A stretch of 64,000 nucleotides of DNA from Geomicrobium halophilum (GTDB lineage Bacteria; Bacillota; Bacilli; Bacillales; Marinococcaceae), in the NCBI RefSeq assembly GCF_014207655.1, contig NZ_JACHHJ010000001.1:620001-684000 (forward strand), read 5' to 3'. The stretch's first letter is position 1. Every line of letters starts with the position of its first letter. This document shows, one piece after another, positions 37,762-46,180 of the stretch. A program made the position numbers and the translations under genes. The notes beneath the pieces were generated by a model that made no database searches, was not told where the DNA came from, and saw only the letters and a program-made list of their open reading frames with translations.

Positions 37762-38999
37762 AAATCCTATATATAGACACAGTATCTGGAATTGCCGGAG
37801 ATATGACACTGGCTGCGCTTGCAGATTTGGGAGTAAATCTGGAACAAGTTGCTGCTCGTTTGCGGACATTACCCATCGATGCGTTTTCGATGGATACCAA
37901 AGATGTCATCAAGAAAGGGATATCGTCAAAGCAATTACTACTTACGTTTGATGAAGAGCATGGACACCATTATCTTCATGATCACGTGCATAACCATGGT
38001 CATCACAACGATCATACACACAACCATGACCACCACCATCGCAGAGCATCCGACATTCTGGAAATGATTTCAGATAGTGAACTTCCGGAGCGTGTAAAGC
38101 TCCGAAGCACCAAAATATTTGAAGTCATTGCCGAGTCTGAAGGCAGGATCCATGGGATGGACCCAAAAGATGTTCATTTCCATGAAGTGGGTGCAATGGA
38201 TTCCATTATTGATATTATCGGCGTTTGCCTGGCACTAGAGCAGTTAGATGTTGATCAGATTATAGCTTCACCTGTGCCTCCAGGCTCCGGCAAGTTGAAT
38301 ATGGCACACGGACTTTACCCGATTCCAGCACCGGCAACGACTGATTTGTTAAAAGGAATCCCTTTAGCATCTCTCGATGTCAATGGTGAGCTCACTACAC
38401 CGACCGGTGCTGGGATTCTGAAAGCACTTAGCGCTCATTTCGGCTCTATCCCCGCTGGAAGGATCCTCGGTATTGGTTATGGCGCCGGGAAAAAGGATTT
38501 CCCTCATCATCCCAATGTTTTGCGTGTACTGCTCATGGAGGATGTCCCCAGTCATCAAAACCAGGAAAGAGTCCACATCCTTGAATGTCAAGTTGATGAT
38601 ATGACGGGGGAAGCGCTAGGTTATACGATGGAGAGATTATTTGAAGCTGGTGTACTTGATGCGTATTACACCCCTGTTCACATGAAAAAAAACCGACCTG
38701 GGACATTGATCACTGCGCTAGTCGATACAGTCCATGCTGAACAGGTAGAAAACTGCCTATTACAAGAAACGAGTACATTTGGAGTAAGGCGTACAGAGGC
38801 CAAACGACGTCCTTTAAATCGTAGGGTTGACACCCTTTCAACCCCTCTTGGTGAGGTTAGGGTAAAAGTAGGATATGATAAAGATAAAACCTATCAAACT
38901 TCGTTAGAATATGAAGATATTAAACGCATTGCTGAACGAGAAAATAAACCTTTTGGTCAAGTGTATAGAGAGATATTGTATGAAACCTATGATAACTAG
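37758..38999 (+). CDS. larC: Nickel insertase LarC, single reading frame with His-rich loop
   Basis: This 413-residue protein is LarC, the CTP-dependent nickel insertase that completes the pincer cofactor. The start is TTG, eight bases after GGAGGG, overlapping the larB stop. Residues 68-94 hold 15 histidines in 27 positions, an evident nickel-binding loop. DPKDVHFHEVGAMDSIIDI and the C-terminal half (ECQVDDMTGEALGYTMERL, TTFGVRR-like TFGVRRTEAKRR) are all in one frame. In L. plantarum the protein is made by ribosomal frameshifting between larC1 and larC2; here no shift is needed. A hairpin terminator follows. Confidence 0.93.
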   Translation: MKILYIDTVSGIAGDMTLAALADLGVNLEQVAARLRTLPIDAFSMDTKDVIKKGISSKQLLLTFDEEHGHHYLHDHVHNHGHHNDHTHNHDHHHRRASDILEMISDSELPERVKLRSTKIFEVIAESEGRIHGMDPKDVHFHEVGAMDSIIDIIGVCLALEQLDVDQIIASPVPPGSGKLNMAHGLYPIPAPATTDLLKGIPLASLDVNGELTTPTGAGILKALSAHFGSIPAGRILGIGYGAGKKDFPHHPNVLRVLLMEDVPSHQNQERVHILECQVDDMTGEALGYTMERLFEAGVLDAYYTPVHMKKNRPGTLITALVDTVHAEQVENCLLQETSTFGVRRTEAKRRPLNRRVDTLSTPLGEVRVKVGYDKDKTYQTSLEYEDIKRIAERENKPFGQVYREILYETYDN

Positions 39000-39030
39000 A
39001 AGCCGTCCAACAAATAAGACGGTTTCTTTT
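38999..39030 (+). terminator. Intrinsic terminator of the kdgT-lar operon
   Basis: GAAGCCGTC pairs with GACGGTTTC (one G-T pair) around a 10-base loop, followed by TTTT, right after the larC stop. Confidence 0.85.
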
Positions 39031-39317
39031 CATGTTGTAATCCTCATGTATAGGGGAAAGTCTCTCGGTTGAGGACATCGAAGTGGAAGCGCGGATTTAT
39101 TAAATTAAAGGAAAACCAACTACATATTGTTCACGTTTGTAGTTTATTATGCAGAATTACTAAAAACGGGTGAACGTGCCACGTTTAGAGCTTGGTCTTT
39201 TCATTAACAAACTTTATTGCAAATGTATGGTATTGTGCTAATCAAAAAAAGCCAGAAGCGAATCTGACGTCGATAATGGAGATCTTAATACTATTCGAAA
39301 CATAGGGGGATAAACAA
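39031..39317. other. Upstream region of the PrpR-like regulator
   Basis: This stretch of nearly 300 bases shows no gene. I looked for a sigma-54 promoter (GG at -24, GC at -12) and found no convincing match. The regulator gene has a GGGGG ribosome site at 39306-39310. Confidence 0.4.
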
Positions 39318-41063
39318 ATGCCCATTAAAATTGGTATTATTGCGCCTTACCCTGGTTTAAAAACATTGGCTGAAAATATGGCTAAAGAATATTTGGATTT
39401 TGAGGCTACTGTACAAGAAGCAGATTTACATGAAGGGATACCTGTTGTTCAACGGTTTGAAAAAGAAGGTTATGAGATAATTATCAGTCGTGGGGGGACG
39501 GCTAATATTGTTCGTCAGCATACCTCCTTACCTGTTGTGGAAATTGATGTCTCTGGTTATGATATTATGCGGACATTGATGCTCATTAAAGATTATCAAT
39601 GGCAGGTAGAGATGGTTGGTTTTCCGAATGTTTGTCAAGGGGTTATTGAAGTATCTCGATTGATGAACATTGATATCCCATACACGGTCATTTATGAGCC
39701 GGGAGAAGTCGGCGGTGCTGTGATAAGGGCAAAAGAAAAAGGAGCGAGTGTAATTATCGGAGATACAATCGCGATGAAACAGGCTGAGATTCACGGTTTA
39801 CAGAGCGTTATGATTACCTCGGGTCGGGAATCTGTGACCAGTGCGTTCCAGCAGGTAAGACAAATGTATGAAATGAAGCAACGAAGGTTGGAACAAGAGC
39901 GAGCCTACCAGTCTTTATTGGAGAATGTTGAGGATGGTGTCGTTTTATTCAATCAAGACCACCGAATCATCTATCAAAATAAGGCTTTTTCATTGTTGTG
40001 GGGGGGAGTGGAGAAGCCAGAGTGGCTGGGTGAATGTGACGACCAATTAACAAAATGGGCATATGAGGTGAAACAACGGAGTGGATGCCTTTATGAGCAC
40101 ATGCAAATGGGTGGAAGCACAGCAGAGATCGAAGGTGGTTTCTTTCGTGATAACAATTTTTCAACCCAATACTATTTTCGTATGTCTATGAAACATTATG
40201 CCAATCAAGAGGTAGAAGTGAGGCCTCTTGAGAGTTCCATTTATTCTTTTTCTCAAATGAGTGGAGACCACCCAGCGCTTCGAACAGCAATCCAGCAGGG
40301 ACAGATCTATTCCCAAAACAAAAAGCCGATCGCGATCTATGGTGAATCGGGTACGGGAAAGAAGGTGTTGTCCAGTGCTATCCATTATTGCAGTTTCCTT
40401 AAAGAAGAACCTGTGTATTGGGTGATCTTTCATGAAGACGGTAGATCTGTACGATCCAGATGGACAACCTTAATGAATGAAAAAGGTACGCTTATTGTTC
40501 AGGGCTTAGAAAATTTGTCCTATGAACACCAGCAATATTGCTTCGATGGACTTGAAAAATTTGCGGGGCGATGTATTTTTCTTTTTTCTCAATCTCCGGA
40601 AACGCTTGTCAATAATCAAAAGCTCCATCATCATTGTTATGATCATTTGAAAGATCAAGTGATTCATCTCCCTCCATTAAGAGAACGAATGGATGATTTA
40701 GAAGATTACATACGATCCTTTATTGCTCAGAGTAATGTCAAATATGGTAAGCAAATGGTTGGCGTGATTCCAAGTGTACTGGGGTACCTACACCAACAAG
40801 AATGGCCGGAAAATATAAAACAATTAGAAGAAACCATCGCTCAGCTTGTTAAACATTCAACAGAGCCCTACATTGAAGAGGATGTATTAGAAAACATATC
40901 CGGCGATGTAGAACAAAAATTAGCTATTGATTTAAATCAGTCACTAGCTAATATCGAACAGCAGGTCATTCGCAAAGTGTTACAAGAAGAGGATAACAAT
41001 CAAACGAAAGCTGCTCGCCGATTAGGCATTAACCGATCTACTTTATGGCGCAAATTGAAATAA
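39318..41063 (+). CDS. PrpR-type regulator with degenerate AAA domain lacking GAFTGA
   Basis: This 581-residue protein has an N-terminal PrpR_N sensor (about 1-185), a linker and PAS-like region (about 190-300), an AAA-like region (about 320-520) and a Fis-type helix-turn-helix at the end (NNQTKAARRLGINRSTLWRKLK-type, 560-581). Walker A survives as GESGTGKK at 342-349, but the next 40 residues lack the GAFTGA loop that contacts sigma-54, and Walker B is GTLIVQGLENL with no DE pair. It probably cannot remodel sigma-54 polymerase and may instead act with sigma-A like TyrR. It lies between the two kdgT operons, likely sensing a small acid. Confidence 0.85.
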   Translation: MPIKIGIIAPYPGLKTLAENMAKEYLDFEATVQEADLHEGIPVVQRFEKEGYEIIISRGGTANIVRQHTSLPVVEIDVSGYDIMRTLMLIKDYQWQVEMVGFPNVCQGVIEVSRLMNIDIPYTVIYEPGEVGGAVIRAKEKGASVIIGDTIAMKQAEIHGLQSVMITSGRESVTSAFQQVRQMYEMKQRRLEQERAYQSLLENVEDGVVLFNQDHRIIYQNKAFSLLWGGVEKPEWLGECDDQLTKWAYEVKQRSGCLYEHMQMGGSTAEIEGGFFRDNNFSTQYYFRMSMKHYANQEVEVRPLESSIYSFSQMSGDHPALRTAIQQGQIYSQNKKPIAIYGESGTGKKVLSSAIHYCSFLKEEPVYWVIFHEDGRSVRSRWTTLMNEKGTLIVQGLENLSYEHQQYCFDGLEKFAGRCIFLFSQSPETLVNNQKLHHHCYDHLKDQVIHLPPLRERMDDLEDYIRSFIAQSNVKYGKQMVGVIPSVLGYLHQQEWPENIKQLEETIAQLVKHSTEPYIEEDVLENISGDVEQKLAIDLNQSLANIEQQVIRKVLQEEDNNQTKAARRLGINRSTLWRKLK

Positions 41064-41078
41064 ATACAAAAACAGGTA

Positions 41079-41107
41079 GCGTTGCAAAAAGCAACGTTAT
41101 TTTAATT
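41079..41107 (+). terminator. Hairpin terminator after the PrpR-like gene
   Basis: CGTTGC pairs with GCAACG around AAAAA, flanked by further G-T/A-T pairing, followed by a T-rich tract. Confidence 0.7.
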
Positions 41108-41132
41108 TTGTTATGAAATTTTAATAAATGTA

Positions 41133-41161
41133 TTGTGAAAACGTTTTATATATTTTATAGT
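41133..41161 (+). promoter_or_regulatory. Sigma-A promoter of kdgT2-dtnK-pdxA2
   Basis: TTGTGA (41133-41138), a 17-base spacer and TATAGT (41156-41161) make a good sigma-A promoter about 75 bases before the gene. A small repeat ATAGT-GCA-ACTAT overlaps the -10 and start region. Confidence 0.6.
41136..41149. promoter_or_regulatory. CcpA operator (cre) over the kdgT2 promoter
   Basis: TGAAAACGTTTTAT matches the cre consensus at 13 of 14 positions and overlaps the -35 box, a position that would block polymerase binding. Confidence 0.6.
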
Positions 41162-41236
41162 GCAACTATGAAAGCGATTTAATTAATGTTCTCTTTGAAT
41201 TGTTGCATATTTAAATATTTATCAGGAGGGGTTACA

Positions 41237-42214
41237 ATGAAAATTAAAGCTGGTATGGAGAAAATCCCCGGAGGAATGATGGTTGTTCCTCTGTTATTGG
41301 GAGCACTCATTAATACGTTTGCGCCAGGATTATTGCGGATCGGTAATTTCACCGAGGAATTGTTTGTTGATGGGGCTTTGACATTAATTGCTTTATTCCT
41401 CCTATGTGCGGGTGCGCAAATTAATTTGAAGAATGTAGGGGTGACGGTTGGAAAAGGTTTCACGTTGCTTTCAACAAAATGGCTGGTCGGTGGTCTATTT
41501 GGTTTTATTGCTTATGCATTTGCAGGGGCGGATGGTCTATTTCTTGGGCTGGCTCCGATTGCCATTATTGCTGCAATGACGAACAGTAACGGCGGTTTAT
41601 ATGTGGCTTTGGTTGGTCAATACGGAAAAAGTGATGACCGTGCTGCTTATTCCATTTTGGCTTTGAATGATGGGCCGTTTTTGACAATGGTTGCTTTGTC
41701 TATTTTTGGGGCTATGGGATTTGTGGAAGGGTTATTTTCCATTGTTGACTTTGTGGCGGTTTTACTCCCAATTATCATCGGAATGGTATTAGGAAACTTA
41801 GATGAAGAAATGAGAGAGTTCCTTGGCAAGGGTAGCGATATGTTAATTCCTTTTTTTGCTTTTTCACTCGGAATGGGCATTAATTTTGCTGACATTATTA
41901 CAGGTGGGTTGGCCGGAGTTGCTCTTGGTGTAATGACGGTGATTTTCACAGGTGGAGCCGGCTATTTGGCCTTTAAAGCGTTTGGCTGGAACCCGATTGT
42001 CGGTGCTTCTGAAGGTTCGACAGCCGGAAACGCAGTAGCAACACCAGCAGCGATTGCTTCAGCGAATGCGGCTTTCGCCAGTATCGAAGGAATTGCGACC
42101 GTGCAAGTAGCGGCTAGTGTGGTAACAACCGCGATTCTACTGCCTCTCTTTATTGGATTACTGGTCAAACGGCTAGAGAAAAAAGGGAAATATGAAGCGT
42201 ATATGGGCCGGTGA
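41237..42214 (+). CDS. kdgT: 2-keto-3-deoxygluconate permease family transporter (KdgT), copy 2
   Basis: This 325-residue protein is a second KdgT-family permease, close to the usual length of the family, with about ten membrane segments. It shares the marks of copy 1 (KIPGGMMVVPLLLGALINT, LFLLCAGAQINLK, NSNGGLYVALVGQYG, LNDGPFLTMVALS) but lacks its N-terminal insertion. The ATG at 41237 follows AGGAGGGG. It is the first gene of an operon with a four-carbon-acid kinase and pdxA2, so its cargo is probably a C4 sugar acid such as erythronate or threonate. That is inference from context. Confidence 0.88.
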   Translation: MKIKAGMEKIPGGMMVVPLLLGALINTFAPGLLRIGNFTEELFVDGALTLIALFLLCAGAQINLKNVGVTVGKGFTLLSTKWLVGGLFGFIAYAFAGADGLFLGLAPIAIIAAMTNSNGGLYVALVGQYGKSDDRAAYSILALNDGPFLTMVALSIFGAMGFVEGLFSIVDFVAVLLPIIIGMVLGNLDEEMREFLGKGSDMLIPFFAFSLGMGINFADIITGGLAGVALGVMTVIFTGGAGYLAFKAFGWNPIVGASEGSTAGNAVATPAAIASANAAFASIEGIATVQVAASVVTTAILLPLFIGLLVKRLEKKGKYEAYMGR

Positions 42215-42299
42215 ATAGGACGATTTTGAATGATAACAAGGAGTTCAGATTAAGACGCCCATAACCTGGGCTCCTTATCAGATTGAGGTGTAAAGAAAG

Positions 42300-43595
42300 A
42301 TGCGAATCAGTATATTAGCGGATGATTTAACAGGAGCTAACGACAGTGGTGTGCAATTAGCCCGTCATGGCTTAAAGACTTCTGTATTGTTAGCCCCTGT
42401 GACAGATTCATTGGCCGAAGTCGAAGCGGCTGTATTTGATACCGACAGCCGGTCTATCTCAGCTAAAGACGCTTATCAAAAAGTAAAGCAGACAGCAGAA
42501 AATATACGTAGTGAAGGTTTTGATCTTGTTTATAAAAAGATAGATTCTACACTGCGTGGCAATATAGGAAAAGAAATTGACGCCATGTACGATGTGTTTG
42601 CACCTGATTTTGTCATCATTTCTCCGAGCTATCCGAAAAACAAACGTCAAGTGATTGATGGTGTTCATTATTTAAATGGAGTTCGATTGGATGAGACGGA
42701 ATTTGCGCAAAATCCGAAGGACCCGATAACAGAAGCTTATTTGCCTAGTTTAATACAGCAACAAACGGAAAGAGCGGTAGGGTTTGTGGGCCGGGAAGAC
42801 TTAAAGATGGGAAGCGATCATGTACAGCATAAGCTTGGGGTGTACCACAATGACGGTATCCCATATCTTGTTTTTGATGCGGAAGCAGAGGAGCACTTAC
42901 GCCAAACGGCAGCTTATATATTCGAATCGAACTACCGGGTTTTATGGGTAGGTTCTGCTGGATTAGCGCATCATCTGCCGGCTGTATGTGGTTTTGGTAA
43001 GCAAACAGCGTCTTTTTCTGTAGCGAAAAATAATCAATCTGTATTGTTTGTCATTGGAAGTGTCAGTGCGGTCTCTCGCAAGCAGCTTGAACGTTTATTG
43101 CAAGAGCCAAAAGTGGAAGGAGTTCGTATGCAACCTGATCGGGTTATCAACAGTTCGGTCGAAAAGAATGAAGAAGTTCAACGCATGATTGATGCTGGCA
43201 AAAGGGCGCTGGATAATGGGCGACATGTTGCCCTTTATTCATCCGCATCAAAAAGCGATATTGAACAGGTACAAAAGATAACGGCAAACGTAGGAATAAC
43301 ACCGCATGAAGCAAGTATAGATATCGTCTCCGCTCTGGGAGAAGCCGCTGTTCCACTTATGGACGAAGAGAAAGTGAGCGGAGTCGTAATGACCGGTGGA
43401 GATACGGCCAAACAAGTATGTACGCATGTTCAAGCTGAAGGATTCGAGCTGTTGGACGAGATGGAAACAGGTATTCCTCTTGGACGTTTTCTAAGCGGGA
43501 AAAGTATGTACGCTGTCACAAAAGCAGGTGCGTTCGGTAGTGATGAAACATTTGTTAAAGCCATTCACAAATTACAAGGAGCAGATCGATTATGA
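42300..43595 (+). CDS. dtnK: Four-carbon acid sugar kinase (DUF1537, DtnK/DenK type)
   Basis: This 431-residue protein has the two-domain DUF1537 fold. The N-terminal domain starts ILADDLTGANDSGVQLARHG and has YKKIDSTLRGNIGKE and IISPSYPKNKRQVIDGVHYLNG; the C-terminal domain has VMTGGDTAKQVC and AVTKAGAFGSDETF. Such kinases add phosphate from ATP to D-threonate or D-erythronate, giving 4-phosphotetronates. It overlaps pdxA2 by four bases, and this pair is the established DUF1537-PdxA2 pathway that ends in dihydroxyacetone phosphate. Threonate versus erythronate cannot be decided from sequence. Confidence 0.9.
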   Translation: MRISILADDLTGANDSGVQLARHGLKTSVLLAPVTDSLAEVEAAVFDTDSRSISAKDAYQKVKQTAENIRSEGFDLVYKKIDSTLRGNIGKEIDAMYDVFAPDFVIISPSYPKNKRQVIDGVHYLNGVRLDETEFAQNPKDPITEAYLPSLIQQQTERAVGFVGREDLKMGSDHVQHKLGVYHNDGIPYLVFDAEAEEHLRQTAAYIFESNYRVLWVGSAGLAHHLPAVCGFGKQTASFSVAKNNQSVLFVIGSVSAVSRKQLERLLQEPKVEGVRMQPDRVINSSVEKNEEVQRMIDAGKRALDNGRHVALYSSASKSDIEQVQKITANVGITPHEASIDIVSALGEAAVPLMDEEKVSGVVMTGGDTAKQVCTHVQAEGFELLDEMETGIPLGRFLSGKSMYAVTKAGAFGSDETFVKAIHKLQGADRL

Positions 43596-44587
43596 AACCA
43601 GTCGTGGGTATTACAATGGGAGATGCAGCAGGCATCGGTCCAGAAATTATTGTCAAAGCTTTACAGGATGAAACGTTATATGAACAATGCCACCCTGTGG
43701 TAATTGGAGATGCGAAAATACTAGAGCGAGCCAAACAAGTGGTACAGGCTGATGTGACGATTCATTCTGTTCATTCTGTTAAAGAATCAGTGTTTCAGCA
43801 TGGAACCATCGATTGTTATGATATGAATTTAGTATCCAAGGATTTACCATTTGGTCAAATTTCTCCTCAAGCTGGGGATGCAGCTTACAAGTATGTAGCA
43901 GAAGGGATAGCATTGGCGAAAAGCGACGACATTCAGGCGATTTGTACAGCCCCTTTAAATAAAGAGGCCATGCACAAAGGTGGACACCTCTACCCAGGGC
44001 ATACAGAAATATTAGCTGATTTGACTGACACAAAGGATTATTCCATGATGTTATCCGGGCCGAATTTGAAGGTAATCCATCTGACCACTCATGTCGGATT
44101 GCTACAAGCAATCGAAAATATTAATCCTGAGCGAACGTATACCGTGGTGCGCCTGGCCCATGAAACGCTGCTTCGTGCCGGAAATGAAAATCCTAGCGTG
44201 GCTGTGTGTGGAATCAACCCCCATGCTGGTGAAAATGGTTTGTTTGGTAATGGCGAAGAGGAAGAAAAACTGATCCCTGGAATTGAAAAAGCGCAACAGG
44301 AAGGCATTCAAGTCGAGGGGCCTTATCCAGCAGACACATTATTTTTTCGAGCGGGTCGAGGAGACTTTGACATCGTGGTAGCTTGTTATCATGATCAGGG
44401 ACACGCTCCTGTAAAAGTACTCGGCTTGGAAGCGGGTGTAAACATTACGGTAGGATTAAAAGGCGGTATCATTCGTACTTCAGTCGATCATGGCACCGCC
44501 TTTGATATTGCCGGAAAGAATATTGCCGATGAACAAAGTATGCAAGAAGCGATCCGGGCTGCTTTGGATCTTGCTCCTAAAAAGTAA
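43592..44587 (+). CDS. pdxA2: 4-phosphotetronate dehydrogenase PdxA2
   Basis: This 331-residue PdxA-family enzyme begins GITMGDAAGIGPEIIVKAL and has APLNKEAMHKGGHLYPGHTE, the metal-site His in TTHVGL and DTLFFRAGRGDFDIVVACYHDQGHAP. In PdxA2 members next to DUF1537 kinases the enzyme oxidises and decarboxylates 4-phospho-threonate or -erythronate to dihydroxyacetone phosphate, with NAD. The ATGA overlap with the kinase gene shows translational coupling. A role in vitamin B6 synthesis is unlikely because of this context. Confidence 0.9.
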   Translation: MKPVVGITMGDAAGIGPEIIVKALQDETLYEQCHPVVIGDAKILERAKQVVQADVTIHSVHSVKESVFQHGTIDCYDMNLVSKDLPFGQISPQAGDAAYKYVAEGIALAKSDDIQAICTAPLNKEAMHKGGHLYPGHTEILADLTDTKDYSMMLSGPNLKVIHLTTHVGLLQAIENINPERTYTVVRLAHETLLRAGNENPSVAVCGINPHAGENGLFGNGEEEEKLIPGIEKAQQEGIQVEGPYPADTLFFRAGRGDFDIVVACYHDQGHAPVKVLGLEAGVNITVGLKGGIIRTSVDHGTAFDIAGKNIADEQSMQEAIRAALDLAPKK

Positions 44588-44736
44588 AATCACTTTTCCA
44601 TTGAAATCCTGTTTTTGAAAAGGCCGATCTGTTACCGCTCCTTTTTCAAAACTGGTTTTACAACAGTTCAAGAATAAAGTGATGGAGGAGACCCCCTATC
44701 GTCAACCTTTAAATCAGAGAAAGCATATAATTTTTA

Positions 44737-44775
44737 GGGTGAAATGCCAGGCCTCTGACATTTCACTCCTTTTTG
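44737..44775 (+). terminator. Hairpin terminator downstream of pdxA2
   Basis: GTGAAATG pairs with CATTTCAC around a 12-base loop, followed by TCCTTTTTG. A second looser stem (TTTTGAAAAGG with CCTTTTTCAAAA, about 44613-44652) lies just after the pdxA2 stop. Confidence 0.7.
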
Positions 44776-45391
44776 TGTTGTATCGAGTCGAAGAACTGCT
44801 GAGTTATTGGAAACTATACGCACTGACTTCATCCTCATAGAGTTGCTCCATTCGGGTAATACCCGGGCGCTACGCCGAAAAAGTTTCTAAAGCCCTGAAT
44901 CAAATGTCCAGCGCGCCGAATAATGAATCCCTTGCGCCGAAAAACCTGTCTGGCAAAATGACCAATCATTGCCCAAAACTTGAATCACCTCAAAAAAATA
45001 GCCCCAGTTACCGTATAAGGGGGTCAGGGTGGTTTTCTACAGTATTGTCTGAGTTTTACTCATATAAAAAAGTACCTTCATGAATGAAGATTCCTGATCA
45101 TTGACATCACAAAAAAATAACTTTGAAAGTAGAATGAAACCTTGATATTTTTCTCCATTCGTAGAGCTTTGCACTGTTTGGATAGGACAACTATATTAGA
45201 TGTCATCTTATATCGATGGCACACAGGAGCACATTCAAAAATCTAAGGTGCATGTCAGGGGATCCAGGGTTGTTTTGAATTGGCCAACGATTGCTATTCT
45301 ATCCAAAATAATAGGCAATAGTTATTGGCGAAGGAACGAATGTTCTGTATTGTGGAGGCAATATATAGGAATAGGGATAGGGGGGATTTTG
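44776..45391. other. Gene-poor region with CGCCGAA repeats
   Basis: No gene is supported here. It contains a palindrome CGGGTA-A-TACCCG (44853-44865) and three CGCCGAA units. The part after 45200 is in frame with the next gene but has no ribosome site or resemblance to a protein, so I treat it as the upstream region of that gene. Confidence 0.5.
44873..44941. repeat. Three spaced CGCCGAA repeats
   Basis: CGCCGAA occurs at 44873-44879, 44914-44920 and 44935-44941, each followed by A- or T-rich sequence. The spacing (41 and 21 bases) is roughly a multiple of 20. It may be part of a dispersed repeat; a further copy lies near 49790. Confidence 0.4.
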
Positions 45392-45739
45392 ATGAGTGAA
45401 GAGCGTTTAAACAAGTTGGAAGGTTATATGGAGCAATTAATAAGAATGGTAGCCGATAACAACAAGATCGTATCAGGATTGCAACAGGAAATGAAGGAAG
45501 AACGAAAGTTGAACCAACAGCGATATGACGAATTCCGGGAAGAAAAGCATTTGAATCAGCAAAGATACGAAGTGAATGAACAACGATATGAAGAATTTAA
45601 GGAGGAAAGACAATTAAATCAGGAGCGTCACGAAGTATTGTTGACAGAATTAAGAAAGCAGAATGTAGATACTGAATATCTTCGTAATCAAGTATCCAAG
45701 CATGACTTGGAAATCCATCGAATTCAAATGATGAAGTAG
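45392..45739 (+). CDS. Small coiled-coil protein of unknown function
   Basis: This 115-residue protein is rich in Glu, Gln, Arg and Lys and has no hydrophobic segment. It contains imperfect repeats of the form LNQQRYDEFREEK / LNQQRYEVNEQRYEEFKEE / LNQERHEVL, which should form a long coiled coil. The ATG follows GGGGGGATTTTG; the longer reading frame upstream lacks a start with a ribosome site. Similar short helical proteins occur in many bacilli without a known role. I do not assign a function. Confidence 0.6.
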   Translation: MSEERLNKLEGYMEQLIRMVADNNKIVSGLQQEMKEERKLNQQRYDEFREEKHLNQQRYEVNEQRYEEFKEERQLNQERHEVLLTELRKQNVDTEYLRNQVSKHDLEIHRIQMMK

Positions 45740-45816
45740 TAAAGAGAGGAGATCTAAAAGGGAACAAACGGATCATGCCCAATTATGATTTTCCTGGAAA
45801 TTGAAATTCATCCTTA

Positions 45817-45999
45817 TTATCTTATCAGATTTTTATTGGAATGGTTTTTCCCAAAAATCTTCCCTAATACGATATGCATGGCACTTGGTTTGATTTCTTC
45901 ATCTCCAATACTTGCCCCCTTCAAAACATAAAGTTCCCTTTGAGGAAAATGAGGCTGTTTGCGTACATCATAAACATCCATGATCGTGGCATTCATCAT
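45817..45999 (-). pseudogene. Possible gene fragment, unrecognised
   Basis: A 60-codon frame (NATIMDVYDVRKQ, then ELYVLKGASIGDEEIKPS) has protein-like composition, and the frame stays open upstream (SIVKKRL), but there is no ribosome site. It may be the end of a decayed gene. I cannot name the family. Confidence 0.3.
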
Positions 46000-46180
46000 G
46001 AGCCGCTTTTTAACTATTGAAGCCCGTCTTGAAAAGAAACAGGAGGGCGGGTAACCTATGAACTCCTCAGTGATCCTGATAACAGCTAAAGAGTGTTTTA
46101 CATCCCCAAAACATATAGACGTGTAGGTTGCTTTAAAATCTTTTCCTAGTCATTCATTTATTTTCCTAAGTATGGTATTA

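Noticed and set aside
37968-38040. CAC/CAT-rich stretch as a DNA repeat array
   Set aside because: It is the coding sequence of the His-rich loop of LarC, with irregular unit length.
37758-38999. Programmed frameshift in larC as in L. plantarum
   Set aside because: Both halves are already in one continuous frame.
39031-41236. Sigma-54 promoter for the PrpR-like regulator's targets
   Set aside because: No GG-N10-GC element with consensus context was found; a sigma-A promoter fits instead.
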